A DNA stretch of 64,000 bases from Komagataeibacter intermedius TF2 (GCF_000964425.1 NZ_BANF01000027.1:62001-126000), one strand, 5' to 3'. Positions 44,540 to 54,821 are shown, numbered from the stretch's first letter. A program made the numbers and translations. The notes: generated by a model from the sequence alone, not told the origin.

Positions 44540-46641
44540 CAGGAGTCATCCCGCGTTTCAAGTTCGATTACAATATTGTTGTAATCATCAAGCCATGCGC
44601 GGCAGTCGGGCGGGACAACTGTCGTGCCTTCATATTCCTCAATGATCAGCGGCCCCTGCATGGGCTGCGTATCCAGCATGTCCCGCCGCAGGACCGGTGT
44701 TTCCACCAGCCCCCCCAGCGGGCCGAAATAGGCCATGCGCACGCTCGTGCATCCGTTCTCCGCCGCACGGCCTGGGCTCTGGATTTTTGTGGTTCCACGG
44801 GGGGCGATTGCGGCCACGACGCGGATGGCGGCCAGTTCGATGGGGGTATTTTCGTGGGAATATCCGTAGCTGCGCACATGCTCCGCCACGAAATCCTCGA
44901 TCAGCCGGTTTACGATCCCGGCCGTAATATCCGACGTATCGACCGCGATCCCCAGTTCAGACCCCTGTCCGTGATAACGCAGGTGGACGGTCCTGCGGAC
45001 CTGCACGCCGGACCTGGCCTGCATGTCGTCCATCACGGCGCGTTCAAGCGATTCCAGTGCGCCCTTCAGTTTCTGGCAATCTGCCTGTTCTGCTGACAGG
45101 AGACCGGACAGCGCAAGGCTGCGCCCGGATTCATAATCCGCGAACAGCAGTCCGACCGCGCTGAATACGCCCGCGCCCAGCGGCACGATGACCCGGCCCA
45201 TATTGAGTTCACGCGCCAGCGCCGCGGCATGCATCCCGCCATTGCCGCCAAACGCAAGCATGGTGAAATCCTTCGGATTACGCCCACGATATGTCGAGAC
45301 ACCCTTGACGGCGCGCATCATCGCGGCATTCGCGACGCAGTGAATGCCATAGGCTGCGTCCAGCAGGCTGACATCGGTCTGGCTGCATACCGCGCGGCGG
45401 ATCGCCTCTTCACCACGGGCCCTGTTCAGGCATACGCTGCCGGATGCAAGGGCTTCGGGATTAAGGTATCCCAGCACCAGATTGGCATCCGTTACCGTGG
45501 CTTTTTCACCGCCTGCGTCATAACAGGCGGGGCCGGGAACGGCACCGGCACTTTCCGGGCCGATCTTGATCACGCCGCCCGCATCCAGGCGGACGACACT
45601 GCCGCCCCCTGCCCCAACTTCGGATACGTCGATAATGGGCAGCTTGAGGGCATATCCGCCCCCCTTGGCCAGTGCGCTGGACATGGAAATCCCGCCGCCG
45701 ACTTCGTAATCATCGGTTACGGTCAGGCCGCCGTCCTGAATCAGCGACGCCTTGGCAGTCGTGCCGCCCATGTCAAAGGTAATCAGATCCCGATACCCCG
45801 CAGCAGCCCCCAGCCGCGCGGCGCCAACCACGCCCGCCGCCGGGCCGCTTTCGACGACCGTTGCCGGTTTCGCCACGACCTTGTCCACATCCAGCAGGCC
45901 ACCGCTGGACTGCATCATCAGGACATGCCCGTCAAAACCCGCATCCTTCAGCCGGGATTCCAGCGTTGTCAGGTAACGGCGGACCACCGGGCCGACATAG
46001 GCATTCACGACCGTGGTGCTGGTGCGTTCGTATTCACGCATTTCAGGCAGCACGTCGTAGCTGGTACAGACAAAGCAGCCTGCCGGCAGCACGTTGCGAA
46101 GCCGGGACAGGACAGCCTGTTCATGCGCAGGGTTCGCGTAGCTGTGCAGGAAGCAGACCGCGACCGCCTCAACCTGCAGGTCACGCAGCCGGACGGCCAG
46201 CGCGTCCACATCCGCAGTATCCAGCGGTGCAAGCACCTGCCCTTTCGGGTCCATGCGCTCGGTAATTTCAAAGCGCAGGCGCCGGGGCGCCAGCGGTGGT
46301 GGCTTGCAGTACAGCGGTTCATACAGCCGCGGCACGCGGATACGCCGCAGTTCCAGCACGTCCCGGAAACCGCGGGTCGTAACCAGCGCGGTCTTCGCCC
46401 CCTTGCTTTCCAGTATGGTGTTGGTCGCGATTGTCGATGCGTGAAGCAGATTCGCGAAATGCGACATCGGCACGTCCACGCGTTCAATAATCTGGCGAAT
46501 ACCGTTCAGGATGCCTTCGCTATAATCATGCGGCGTGGACGGCACCTTGGCCGTCAGCAGGATACCGTCGCCCGAAAGACATGCGATATCGGTGAACGTC
46601 CCGCCAATATCCGCCGCGATACGATAAGTCGTCATGCTCAT
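44539..46641 (-). CDS. hyuA: hydantoinase A / oxoprolinase-family subunit
   Basis: 700-residue ATP-using alpha-type subunit. The N-terminal actin-like ATPase motif IAADIGGTFTDIACL, the central TFDMGGTTAKASLI and AFGGNGGMHA, and ARELNMGRVIVP identify the family. Together with HyuB it would open a lactam or hydantoin ring, giving an N-carbamoyl or glutamate-like product. Such an N-carbamoyl compound is a plausible source of the carbamoyl group handled by the FdrA system (inference). It overlaps the enolase-superfamily gene by 4 bases (ATGA). Confidence 0.93.
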   Translation of the reverse strand: MSMTTYRIAADIGGTFTDIACLSGDGILLTAKVPSTPHDYSEGILNGIRQIIERVDVPMSHFANLLHASTIATNTILESKGAKTALVTTRGFRDVLELRRIRVPRLYEPLYCKPPPLAPRRLRFEITERMDPKGQVLAPLDTADVDALAVRLRDLQVEAVAVCFLHSYANPAHEQAVLSRLRNVLPAGCFVCTSYDVLPEMREYERTSTTVVNAYVGPVVRRYLTTLESRLKDAGFDGHVLMMQSSGGLLDVDKVVAKPATVVESGPAAGVVGAARLGAAAGYRDLITFDMGGTTAKASLIQDGGLTVTDDYEVGGGISMSSALAKGGGYALKLPIIDVSEVGAGGGSVVRLDAGGVIKIGPESAGAVPGPACYDAGGEKATVTDANLVLGYLNPEALASGSVCLNRARGEEAIRRAVCSQTDVSLLDAAYGIHCVANAAMMRAVKGVSTYRGRNPKDFTMLAFGGNGGMHAAALARELNMGRVIVPLGAGVFSAVGLLFADYESGRSLALSGLLSAEQADCQKLKGALESLERAVMDDMQARSGVQVRRTVHLRYHGQGSELGIAVDTSDITAGIVNRLIEDFVAEHVRSYGYSHENTPIELAAIRVVAAIAPRGTTKIQSPGRAAENGCTSVRMAYFGPLGGLVETPVLRRDMLDTQPMQGPLIIEEYEGTTVVPPDCRAWLDDYNNIVIELETRDDS

Positions 46642-47795
46642 TTATCAGACCGGAAAGACTGAAGCTTTTCTTCATCAACAACGATTCCGAGCCCCGGCGC
46701 ATCAGGCGGCAGGAGGGCCCCGTCCTTAACAGCCATTGGCTCCGCCAGGACATCATCATCATAATAATGGCCGGCCACACGATACGGATGGGTGCCCGAT
46801 GGCGCGCTGATCGCGATGACCGCCGCCAGGGAAACACTCGGCCGCGCCAACGCGAAATGCACATTGGCCGCCGTGCCGATCGCTGACTCAATGGAACCAT
46901 TGACGTCACAGGCCATGAGATGTGATTCCGCAAAGTCCGCCACCTTGCACGCCCCGCCAAAACCGCCGGCCTTGGCAAGGTAGATGGAGAAGCAGTCGGC
47001 TGCCCGTTCACGGACGACATCGTAGGCGTCATGAATGTCCCAGCAGCTTTCATCCGCCACGATGGGCACGGACGACGATGCCGTGACTTCCGACATGTAA
47101 CGCAGGCCCTGCGACGGCTGTTCCACCAGTGACACACCGGCATCCGTCAGCTGCCTTACGACACGCGACGCATTCTTGCCGTGGCCATATCCCTGATTGG
47201 CATCCATGCGCAGCGTGATGCCATCCCCCAGCAGCCTGCGCAGTTCCGTGATGAGCGAGATATCCCGCGCGCTATCCACGCCCCCCTTGATCTGGAGGGT
47301 GCCGACACCATCTTCCACCGCCATGACGGCTTCCTGCACGGCCTCGGCCTGCGGCATCAGGCCCACCATATGCGCGACCGCCACGCCATCACGCACCTTT
47401 CCGCCCAGCAGCCTGTACACAGGCAGGCCTGTCACCTTGCCCCATGCGTCATACAGCGCGATACTGACGGCGCATTTGGCATAGACGTTCCCGACCGCCA
47501 CATGGTTCATGATCTGGGCCGCACGCGTCACATCTGAAACATCCGACCCGATCAGTGCCGGCCCCAGCACGTTCTGGACCATTTCGATAACGGTTTTGAC
47601 CGTCTCGCCAGCATGACGGCCAAAATCCCCGCCCCAGTCGGGAAGCGGTGTTGCTTCCCCCCAGCCGACAACGCCATTTTCCGTTTCGACCCGGACCGCG
47701 ACAAAATTCCCCAGGTCCCCCAGCATGCCAGCCCAGCGGAAGTCACGCCGCGTGGGCAGTGAAAATGGGAACGCCGTAATAGAGATAATTTTCAA
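46638..47795 (-). CDS. enolase-superfamily (muconate-cycloisomerase/mandelate-racemase type) enzyme
   Basis: 385-residue metal-dependent enzyme. The barrel motifs are visible in order: Lys in LQIKGG, metal ligands in MDANQGYG, VEQPSQ and ADESCW, and Lys in LAKAGGF. Members abstract a proton next to a carboxylate and act as racemases, epimerases, dehydratases or cycloisomerases. The start is TTG at 47795, supported by a GAGGAGAA ribosome site 7-14 bases upstream, and it overlaps the MFS stop by 4 bases. In this operon it may epimerise or cycloisomerise an intermediate. It is not classifiable further by eye. Confidence 0.88.
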   Translation of the reverse strand: MKIISITAFPFSLPTRRDFRWAGMLGDLGNFVAVRVETENGVVGWGEATPLPDWGGDFGRHAGETVKTVIEMVQNVLGPALIGSDVSDVTRAAQIMNHVAVGNVYAKCAVSIALYDAWGKVTGLPVYRLLGGKVRDGVAVAHMVGLMPQAEAVQEAVMAVEDGVGTLQIKGGVDSARDISLITELRRLLGDGITLRMDANQGYGHGKNASRVVRQLTDAGVSLVEQPSQGLRYMSEVTASSSVPIVADESCWDIHDAYDVVRERAADCFSIYLAKAGGFGGACKVADFAESHLMACDVNGSIESAIGTAANVHFALARPSVSLAAVIAISAPSGTHPYRVAGHYYDDDVLAEPMAVKDGALLPPDAPGLGIVVDEEKLQSFRSDK

Positions 47796-49051
47796 GTTCT
47801 CTTCTCCTCATGAAGAATTGGGGATGTCCGGTCTGGCGAATGGGTTCCGATACCGGTCTGGCTGGCCAGTCCTGTCCGGCCTCCGGGAACAAGCCACGCG
47901 GCAAGAAGCAGCGTGACCGACGCCAGCCCCCACAGGATATTCCACTGCGAAATGGCCAGAAAAACAGGTGGGGCAAGCAGGCAGACAAAGGACGTTATCT
48001 GCCCGATGATACCGGATGCGAGCCCAATATCCCCTGGGGACGTAACCAGTAATGGCAACTGTGCCGTGGCTGACCCGACCAGTCCCCCAAATGCAAGCAG
48101 CCACATGACCAGACCCAGCAGGGCGATCGGGAACGTCCCATACGGGAAAAACAGCACCAGGATCGCGAATATCCCCATCACGACCAGCAGGCGGTACAGG
48201 TTCCGGAAATCCACCTTGCGGATCAGAAGGTACCCCGTCAGGACACCACCACAGACCATAGCCAGTATCTTGGCCCCCGCAACGCCGCCGTTCGATACCT
48301 TCAGGCTCAGCCCGTACAGATGTTCAAGATAGGAAGGCGTGACCACACTGACCCCGTACGCCACGGCATTGGGCAGCGCCAGGGCAAGGGCGAGACGGGG
48401 CACGGCACGATCAAGCAGGAAAAGTTTCAGGCCCGCACGCAGGCTACGGACTTCCACGATTGCGGATTGTGCCGGAAGCCAGAACGCCAGCACGATCAGG
48501 ACACAGAAAATACCACCGTCCCACGCAAATGACTGGCGCCAGTGGGTGCCTGTTGCAAACGGCACGGCCAGCAGCAGGCCACAGGCATAGCCAACCGGTC
48601 CATAGGTGGACCAGAAAGACAGCGCACGCGTACGGAGATTTCCATCAAGCCAGGAAACCAGGGCACTGGGGCAGGCGACCGCCATGCAGCCGAAGGCCGT
48701 ACCTTCCAATGCCATGCCGCCATACAGCATTTCGGGATCACTGGCGCCAGCAAGGAAAATATTACCCAATGCCGCCAGAATACCGGCCAGGACCATGCCG
48801 TACCGGATGCCGATACGGTCAATCAGCCGCCCGATCGGCATGCAGGCCAGAGCGGCCGGGATCGAATAGATCGACAGCGCCATACCGGCTTGCGCACGCG
48901 ATATATGCAGATCCCGCCCGATTTCGACAACAAACGACACGAATATGCCAACGCTGGTCATTGAAAGCACAATGCTTGCGTAACAGAAAGCGATCAGCAT
49001 TGCGGATCTTACGTTCCGCCGGGCCACGGGCCTGTCTATTGCCGCATTCAT
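47792..49051 (-). CDS. MFS transporter
   Basis: 419-residue major facilitator with 12 predicted helices and the loop 2-3 motif GRLIDRIGIRYGMV. No family-specific signature points to a substrate. It is encoded between a Tat-type esterase and the catabolic enzymes in a tightly packed operon led by a TonB receptor. The natural reading is import across the inner membrane of the molecule brought in and trimmed by those proteins. The gap to the esterase gene is one base. Confidence 0.9.
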   Translation of the reverse strand: MNAAIDRPVARRNVRSAMLIAFCYASIVLSMTSVGIFVSFVVEIGRDLHISRAQAGMALSIYSIPAALACMPIGRLIDRIGIRYGMVLAGILAALGNIFLAGASDPEMLYGGMALEGTAFGCMAVACPSALVSWLDGNLRTRALSFWSTYGPVGYACGLLLAVPFATGTHWRQSFAWDGGIFCVLIVLAFWLPAQSAIVEVRSLRAGLKLFLLDRAVPRLALALALPNAVAYGVSVVTPSYLEHLYGLSLKVSNGGVAGAKILAMVCGGVLTGYLLIRKVDFRNLYRLLVVMGIFAILVLFFPYGTFPIALLGLVMWLLAFGGLVGSATAQLPLLVTSPGDIGLASGIIGQITSFVCLLAPPVFLAISQWNILWGLASVTLLLAAWLVPGGRTGLASQTGIGTHSPDRTSPILHEEKRT

Positions 49052-49052
49052 G

Positions 49053-50657
49053 TCAGCCCTGCTCCAGCACGCGGTTTTCCATGGCTTTTCCCAGAAGTGC
49101 CAGCCTTTCGTAATTTTCTATTGGCACAAGCACCGGGGGCCGCTCATCCAGCCGGAACAGTTGCCGCTGTCCGGGCGTGTAACGTGGCCACTGGGGCAGG
49201 CCCGCACCGTTCGGGTTGCCGTTTCGTGCAAAATTCAGCCAGTAGCCCGACATCCTGCGCATGAGATCTTCCTGTTCGTGCTGGCGTTCGGACCATATTG
49301 GCTGGGTCTTGAACACAAAGCCTATTTCCGCGCCATGAAACGCATATCCCGGCGGCGCTGCGGTGGCATTTTTCGCACCCCATACAGCCGGAAGCGCATA
49401 TCTGTAGTCAAAACGGTAGGCATAGCTTGTACTGACGCGGGCCATCATCATGGCCAGGACAATACTGTTCCAGTTGAAAACCAGATCCCCGAATACATCG
49501 CGTCCCATTGTTGTGGGCGTCGCCCCGGGTTCCGCCTGCATCAGGGACAGCACCCTGCCCGCCTCATTGCCATATATCTGATGGACAGCCTTGCCCAGGC
49601 CAGCGGCCGTGCCATTGCCGATGGGCGGGAACAGGCTGCCTTCATCATGATTATGTCCGGCCATGACCGGCACCCGGGCGCAGTTTCCGGCCGCCAGCAT
49701 GCGAAAGGGATGTTCAGGCACAAGGAAACCGTCAATCACGGGATAGAACTGCCAGCTGAACCCGTATTCCCTGATCAGGATCTCTGGCGGCAGGCTACGT
49801 AGCCCGGCGAGATCGGGGTGGCCGATCCGACGACCGAAAGCGGCGCCTGCCTGCTGCATTTCAGGCAGTCGTCCGAGGAGAATTTCGGAATCCGGCCGCC
49901 CCAGCGGCGCACCGCTCTGGGCAATGGCGCGATGGAACAGCCCGCGTGACTGGGGCATGACCAGATGGTAGGCCACACTGAATGCACCGGCGGACTGCCC
50001 AAAAATGGTAACATTGTCCGGATCGCCACCAAAGGCTTCAATATTGTCACGCACCCAGCGCAGGGCGGCGATCTGGTCCATCAGGCCATAATTGCCCGAG
50101 ACGCCCTGGGGGGACTCCCGCGCCAGTTCCGGATGGGCAAAAGACCCCAGAATACCAACGCGGTAGTTCAGGGAGACGACAACCACGTCCTCAGCCGCAA
50201 GTGCCGCGCCATTATAATGCGGATCCGCACTGGATCCCATGATGAAGGCGCCGCCATAAATCCAGACCATGACCGGACGGAGCGTCCCGCGACGCGGGGG
50301 CGCCCAGACATTCAGCGTCAGGCAGTCCTCGCTCATGTCCGCAGGGGTAAAGGCGCTGTCCGTATCACCGGAGAGCGAGGATGGCGCATACGGGCTATGA
50401 CCGAAATGATCGGCCCTGCGCACCCCTTTCCATGCCCTGACAGGCTGGGGAGGACGCCAGCGGAGCGGGCCGACAGGTGGCTCGGCATACGGAATGCCAA
50501 GCCATGCGGTCACACCAGGAACAGCGGTAGAGACACCTTCCAGCGCCCCGTCCTTTGTCCGTATGACGGCGGAATGGGCCTCTGCCTTACTCCATCCGAG
50601 CATGGTCAGCCCCGAGCCGATCATGAAACCGCGTCGTCCTGTCTGCCCTCGCACCAC
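49053..50657 (-). CDS. type B carboxylesterase with probable Tat signal
   Basis: 534-residue alpha/beta hydrolase of the carboxylesterase/p-nitrobenzyl-esterase family. The N-terminus GRRGFMIGSGLTMLGWSKAEA is a credible twin-arginine signal with AEA cleavage. Ser222 in FGQSAGA is the nucleophile. The oxyanion stretch is YGGAF, the acid lies in GHNHDEGS, and the His is in AFHGAE. SEDCLTLNVW is a family hallmark. The GTG start has a GGGGAGG site 8 bases upstream. It would cleave an ester in the periplasm before import by the MFS carrier. It lies 28 bases behind TonB receptor 2. Confidence 0.9.
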   Translation of the reverse strand: MVRGQTGRRGFMIGSGLTMLGWSKAEAHSAVIRTKDGALEGVSTAVPGVTAWLGIPYAEPPVGPLRWRPPQPVRAWKGVRRADHFGHSPYAPSSLSGDTDSAFTPADMSEDCLTLNVWAPPRRGTLRPVMVWIYGGAFIMGSSADPHYNGAALAAEDVVVVSLNYRVGILGSFAHPELARESPQGVSGNYGLMDQIAALRWVRDNIEAFGGDPDNVTIFGQSAGAFSVAYHLVMPQSRGLFHRAIAQSGAPLGRPDSEILLGRLPEMQQAGAAFGRRIGHPDLAGLRSLPPEILIREYGFSWQFYPVIDGFLVPEHPFRMLAAGNCARVPVMAGHNHDEGSLFPPIGNGTAAGLGKAVHQIYGNEAGRVLSLMQAEPGATPTTMGRDVFGDLVFNWNSIVLAMMMARVSTSYAYRFDYRYALPAVWGAKNATAAPPGYAFHGAEIGFVFKTQPIWSERQHEQEDLMRRMSGYWLNFARNGNPNGAGLPQWPRYTPGQRQLFRLDERPPVLVPIENYERLALLGKAMENRVLEQG

Positions 50658-50685
50658 GAAGCGCCTCCCCTATTCCATAACAGTA

Positions 50686-53073
50686 TTAAAAGCCGGCACT
50701 GACCGTCGCCATGACCATGAACGGTGTCGAAACATAGTATGTGGGAGCCCCACCCGCTGCGATTGTCGTGCCTTTCAGGCCGCGCGATGCATTGGCGCTT
50801 GTCTGCACACCATACACACCCGACAGGTAATGGTTGTTCGCCGCGTTGATCATGTTGACACGGATTTCGGGCCGCTTGAGGAAACCGACATTGTTGAACC
50901 GGTACCCACCCGTCAGATCGAGCTGCACGTAAGGATCGATGGACGCATCATTCATGAAAGTCGAATACTGCCGCCCGACCCATTTCACGCCCGCGTTGCC
51001 GAAGAAGTGGCCATCGTCATAATCAAGCGCGAAACCAAGCTGGTATTTCGGGGCTTCGACAGCGCTTTTTCCCTTCGTGCGCAGATAATCCGCACCGACC
51101 TGCAGGTTGCTGTCCTGGCGGGCATCCAGATATTCAGCCGAAATATAGGGCCGCAGATGGTGCCAGGGTCCCGTGCCCATTTCGAAGTCAACGCCACGGG
51201 CATGTTCCCCACCGCCATTGATTTCGGACGGGATCTGCTGCGAACCGCGATAGGTTTCCGTGCTGACCAGACGGTTGGTAAAGTTGTAGTTGAAGAAGGC
51301 GATCCGCGCCATCAGGAGCTTTGAAGTATACCGGTAGCCAATTTCTTCAGTAATGGAGTATTCAGGTTTCAGGGACGTATTTCCCGCCTTGGTCTCCACG
51401 CCATTATAGGTCCCTTCGAACAGGGCATTGGATGACGGAACACGGAAAGCAGTGCTTCCATTGACATAGAACTGATGATGACGGTTGAGCTTGAACGTCG
51501 CGCCGAACATGGGCAGCGGTTCGGCATTGTTGGTGTTGGCATTATACGGCACGCCCGGCAGGGAGTTGACACCCTGACGCGTCACCATCGCTTCACGGAA
51601 ACCGGCCATCATCTTCAGGCGGTCATGCAGCAGCGAGACCGTATCGGCAATGTACAGCACATTTGTCGTAACATAGGAGTGCTGCGCCATGAGCGAGATC
51701 GGATGACCGTTATACGTGTAGTAGTTCGTGGTGCCCCATGGGTCCAGCGGCGCGCCACTGGAGCTTACGCGCCCGTAATTCGAATACAGATCATCATTTT
51801 CGTACTGGAACCAGTAACCAAATGTAAGGGAGTTATGCTTCGTTTTATATTCAAGGTTCGTATTGAAACCTGACCGGGACGTTTCCTCGATATAGGGCTC
51901 ATAGACCATCGAACTTCCGCCGATTTTTCCATCGCCATTCAGATCGACAGGCACGCTTGTCAGACCGGAGTAAACCGCGTTTTCACTTACGGTACCGCCA
52001 AAGCCCGTGGTGCCGAACATATAATATGTATAAGGGGTGAAGTTTAATTTCAGATTCCTGGTGATATTGATGTTGGTGGGCAGGGACACCAGCAGTGACT
52101 CATAGGGGTTATCATGCAGCTTGTAGTATTTTGAATTGGTGCCATTAGCCCAGTTGTTGGTGTAATTGTACTGACCGCCCTGATTATACTGGGCCAGGGT
52201 CGGATAGTTGTAGTTGGAAATATCAAATTCGCTGAACGAAATCGTCAGCTTGGACCGGCTGCCATGTCCCCAGTCCTTCAGCAGGCCAAGGTCCATGTGG
52301 GTCTTGGAGTCATGACCGTAACCGCGTGTGTGGTTGCCTTCCGACTGCGAGACGGAGATGAACATGCGCACGCCGGACCGACCGATCTCACCCGTATCCA
52401 CACGGACAAAGCCACGCGCCATGTCATACGAACCGCCGGTGGAATCCGCGGTAATATGGAAGTTTTTGGATGGATCACGGGTAAACATGGTGACGACACC
52501 ACCGGACGCATTGACGGTTGGTGTTGAAATATCCGGCGAACCCTGATCCAGCCGCACGCGTTCCAGGTTTTCTGTATCGGCCCATTCCGCCGGATTGACC
52601 TGGCTGTTGTAGGTGCTGGTAACGGGAATGCCTTCGTATACAAACCCCATCTGGGATGAATCGAGGCCACGCACCGAAAGACCGCCCCCCCCGAACTGCA
52701 TGTTGAAGGGATCGCTCGATGCGGCATTGGCGCCGGGTTCATATTTGAGCAGCTGGAATATGGACTGTGTTGGCGACTGTTTCGCAATGAAATCGTGGCT
52801 GACCGTACTGGCCGACTTGAAGCCCGTTTCAGCCGAGATCAGGCCACCCCCCATCTGCCGCCCCGTAACGCCAGTCGAAGAAATGGCGCCATCGGCGGTA
52901 ACGGTCATCAGTTCAACTTTCTGAGCTTCCGTCCGGTCTGCCGTTTTTTGTGCCTTATGCTGGCTTGCCCGGGTCTGCTTTGTCGCAACCGCGCTCTGAG
53001 CGCTAGATTGTTGCGAATATGTTGCGGCAACCACGCAGCTCGCCAACAGGAAAATTCGTCTACTAACGCTCAT
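50686..53073 (-). CDS. TonB-dependent outer-membrane receptor (2)
   Basis: 795-residue receptor. The signal sequence RRIFLLASCVVAATYSQQSSAQS is followed by a plug domain with LSVRGLDSSQMGFVYEGIPV and a large barrel ending in MVMATVSAGF. A GGAGATAAAAG ribosome site precedes the ATG. It heads the nine-gene minus-strand operon, so its ligand is likely the substrate of the esterase, MFS, P450 and hydantoinase genes behind it. It resembles receptor 1 in layout (QSPxQ start of plug, STFMN near the end), suggesting related ligands. Confidence 0.92.
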   Translation of the reverse strand: MSVSRRIFLLASCVVAATYSQQSSAQSAVATKQTRASQHKAQKTADRTEAQKVELMTVTADGAISSTGVTGRQMGGGLISAETGFKSASTVSHDFIAKQSPTQSIFQLLKYEPGANAASSDPFNMQFGGGGLSVRGLDSSQMGFVYEGIPVTSTYNSQVNPAEWADTENLERVRLDQGSPDISTPTVNASGGVVTMFTRDPSKNFHITADSTGGSYDMARGFVRVDTGEIGRSGVRMFISVSQSEGNHTRGYGHDSKTHMDLGLLKDWGHGSRSKLTISFSEFDISNYNYPTLAQYNQGGQYNYTNNWANGTNSKYYKLHDNPYESLLVSLPTNINITRNLKLNFTPYTYYMFGTTGFGGTVSENAVYSGLTSVPVDLNGDGKIGGSSMVYEPYIEETSRSGFNTNLEYKTKHNSLTFGYWFQYENDDLYSNYGRVSSSGAPLDPWGTTNYYTYNGHPISLMAQHSYVTTNVLYIADTVSLLHDRLKMMAGFREAMVTRQGVNSLPGVPYNANTNNAEPLPMFGATFKLNRHHQFYVNGSTAFRVPSSNALFEGTYNGVETKAGNTSLKPEYSITEEIGYRYTSKLLMARIAFFNYNFTNRLVSTETYRGSQQIPSEINGGGEHARGVDFEMGTGPWHHLRPYISAEYLDARQDSNLQVGADYLRTKGKSAVEAPKYQLGFALDYDDGHFFGNAGVKWVGRQYSTFMNDASIDPYVQLDLTGGYRFNNVGFLKRPEIRVNMINAANNHYLSGVYGVQTSANASRGLKGTTIAAGGAPTYYVSTPFMVMATVSAGF

Positions 53074-53277
53074 CTTTTATCTCCGGCCTGCAGAATATTA
53101 CGACAATCAACCAAGTGCGCCTGACCCCGGCATGTCGTTACGGTCCAGCACCAAAAATGTAGCATCGCATGCGGTGATAAGAAACTATTTTTCCTTTCAG
53201 GAATTATCTTAGACGTCAGGTGTAGCACCAAACACACACAAAACTGCACCTTAGGGAAAGTATAAGTTGTGCTAATT

Positions 53278-54498
53278 CTATACTTTCAGGTCCAACTTCC
53301 CTTCATGTTCAAAACGTTGCTGCTCCAACTTCTTGCCGGCAGCCATCGCCCTACGGATCTGCATGTGAATGGCGGGGTTGTTGACGGTCTCGGCCGCGCA
53401 CAGATTTTTTTCTGAATCGAAATGAAAGAATGAGCCCTTTCCATTTTCGATATCCCCATGCGTGATGGACGAGACGGCATTATCCAGAAAACCGACAGTC
53501 TGCAGCTTTGACCCCATCTGGTCAGACCAGAACCATGGCACCGGCCTGTAGGGGGTCGGATTGCCTGCAATGGTGGCGGCGACCGTCCTTGCCTGATCAT
53601 GCGCATTCTGAACGCATTCCAGCCGCACCATGCGATCAACCTGAGCAACGGAAAAGCGCGTACAGTCCCCGATCGCATAGACGCAGGGGTCATCCGTCCG
53701 GCAGAATTCATCCACCATGATGCCATCGGCGCACCGGATACCTGCCTGCAAGGCCAGTTCCTCATTGGGGACAATCCCAAGGCCCAGTATGACCACACTG
53801 GCTTTCACATCCGGCTGGCCATCCAGCACGACCGCGTCCACCACGCCATCGGATGTTTCAAACCCGACCATGGGCGTATTCAGCAAAAGGCGTGATCCCG
53901 CCAGCACATGCTGACGCGCCACCCAGTCCGACAGCAGGGGTGAAGCCGACCGGGACAGGAGACGGCCGGATGCTTCTATAATAACAACATCACGGCCAAA
54001 CTGCGTCCTGACTGTCGCCGCCAGTTCCAGGCCAACATACCCGCCACCCACGATTGCGACGGTCCCGTCCGTCGCCTTCAGGGTACGGACGATCTGACGC
54101 GCATCGGCAAGGGTGCGCAGGACATGCACATTGCCAGGCATTTCCCCTTTCCGCCACAGCCGGGGGCGACTGCCCGTCGCCAGCACCAGGTTGTCGTATT
54201 CCAGCGTCTCGCCATTGGACAGTGTTACGGTGCGCGCTTCACGACAGATGAAGTCCGCGCGCAGCCCGCGCCTCAGTTCGACCTGTTCATCTGTATAGAA
54301 GGCGTGGCTTTTCAGCTCGATATCTTCTTCCGACACCTTTGCGCAGATGAAGGTCTTCGATAGCGGGGGACGATGGTACGGCAGGGCATCATCCTCGCCC
54401 ACAAGGATGATGCGTTCGGCGTAACCTGCGTCCCTCAGGGCCGATGCACACTGCACGCCAGCATGCGAGGCACCAATGACAAGCGTCCCCTTTCCCAT
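53278..54498 (-). CDS. FAD-dependent ferredoxin reductase (P450/Rieske type)
   Basis: 406-residue NAD(P)H:ferredoxin oxidoreductase of the putidaredoxin-reductase/BphA4 family. It has an N-terminal FAD motif (LVIGASHAGVQCASALR), PYHRPPLSK, an NAD motif IVGGGYVGLELAA, and VYAIGDCTRF. The C-terminal domain includes WFWSDQMGSKLQTVG. The ATG at 54498 overlaps the ferredoxin stop by one base (TAATG); an upstream in-frame start would overlap further. It supplies electrons to the ferredoxin and from there to the P450 and probably the Rieske oxygenase. Confidence 0.93.
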   Translation of the reverse strand: MGKGTLVIGASHAGVQCASALRDAGYAERIILVGEDDALPYHRPPLSKTFICAKVSEEDIELKSHAFYTDEQVELRRGLRADFICREARTVTLSNGETLEYDNLVLATGSRPRLWRKGEMPGNVHVLRTLADARQIVRTLKATDGTVAIVGGGYVGLELAATVRTQFGRDVVIIEASGRLLSRSASPLLSDWVARQHVLAGSRLLLNTPMVGFETSDGVVDAVVLDGQPDVKASVVILGLGIVPNEELALQAGIRCADGIMVDEFCRTDDPCVYAIGDCTRFSVAQVDRMVRLECVQNAHDQARTVAATIAGNPTPYRPVPWFWSDQMGSKLQTVGFLDNAVSSITHGDIENGKGSFFHFDSEKNLCAAETVNNPAIHMQIRRAMAAGKKLEQQRFEHEGKLDLKV

Positions 54499-54821
54499 TA
54501 AAACTGGCACTCCGGCACATCAACGCCAAAGGTTTCCACATCATCCGGCACGGTAATCTGGCATGCCAGGCGACTGTTGGGGCGCCGTTCCGCCGCGACA
54601 CCGTCAAGCATTTCGGATTCTTCTTCATTCGCAGGGGGGATCAGCCCCACGTATTCCGGTTCGACATAGACATGACATGTGGCGCACGCGCACGCCCCAC
54701 CGCACTCCGCATCAATTCCACGGACGTTTCCCTGCACGGCGACCTGCATGACGGTCTGGCCAGACTTGGCGGCGACCGATCGGGCGGATCCGTCAGGTAG
54801 GTGGAAAATCACTTCGGTCAT
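54498..54821 (-). CDS. [2Fe-2S] ferredoxin, adrenodoxin/putidaredoxin type
   Basis: 107-residue electron carrier. Cluster ligands are C40-x5-C46-x2-C49 and C87 in the AECGGACACATCHVYV and LACQI segments, as in putidaredoxin-like partners of class I P450s. The ATG at 54821 was chosen because GGGG lies 9 bases upstream and the protein then begins MTEVIFHLPDG. Another ATG three codons ahead is possible. It forms a two-gene unit with its reductase, divergent from the Rieske oxygenase gene. Confidence 0.93.
   Translation of the reverse strand: MTEVIFHLPDGSARSVAAKSGQTVMQVAVQGNVRGIDAECGGACACATCHVYVEPEYVGLIPPANEEESEMLDGVAAERRPNSRLACQITVPDDVETFGVDVPECQF

Noticed and set aside
42866-44584. Long + strand open frame (572 codons) opposite hyuB
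   Set aside because: Antisense to a gene with all HyuB family segments; His/Arg-rich shadow.
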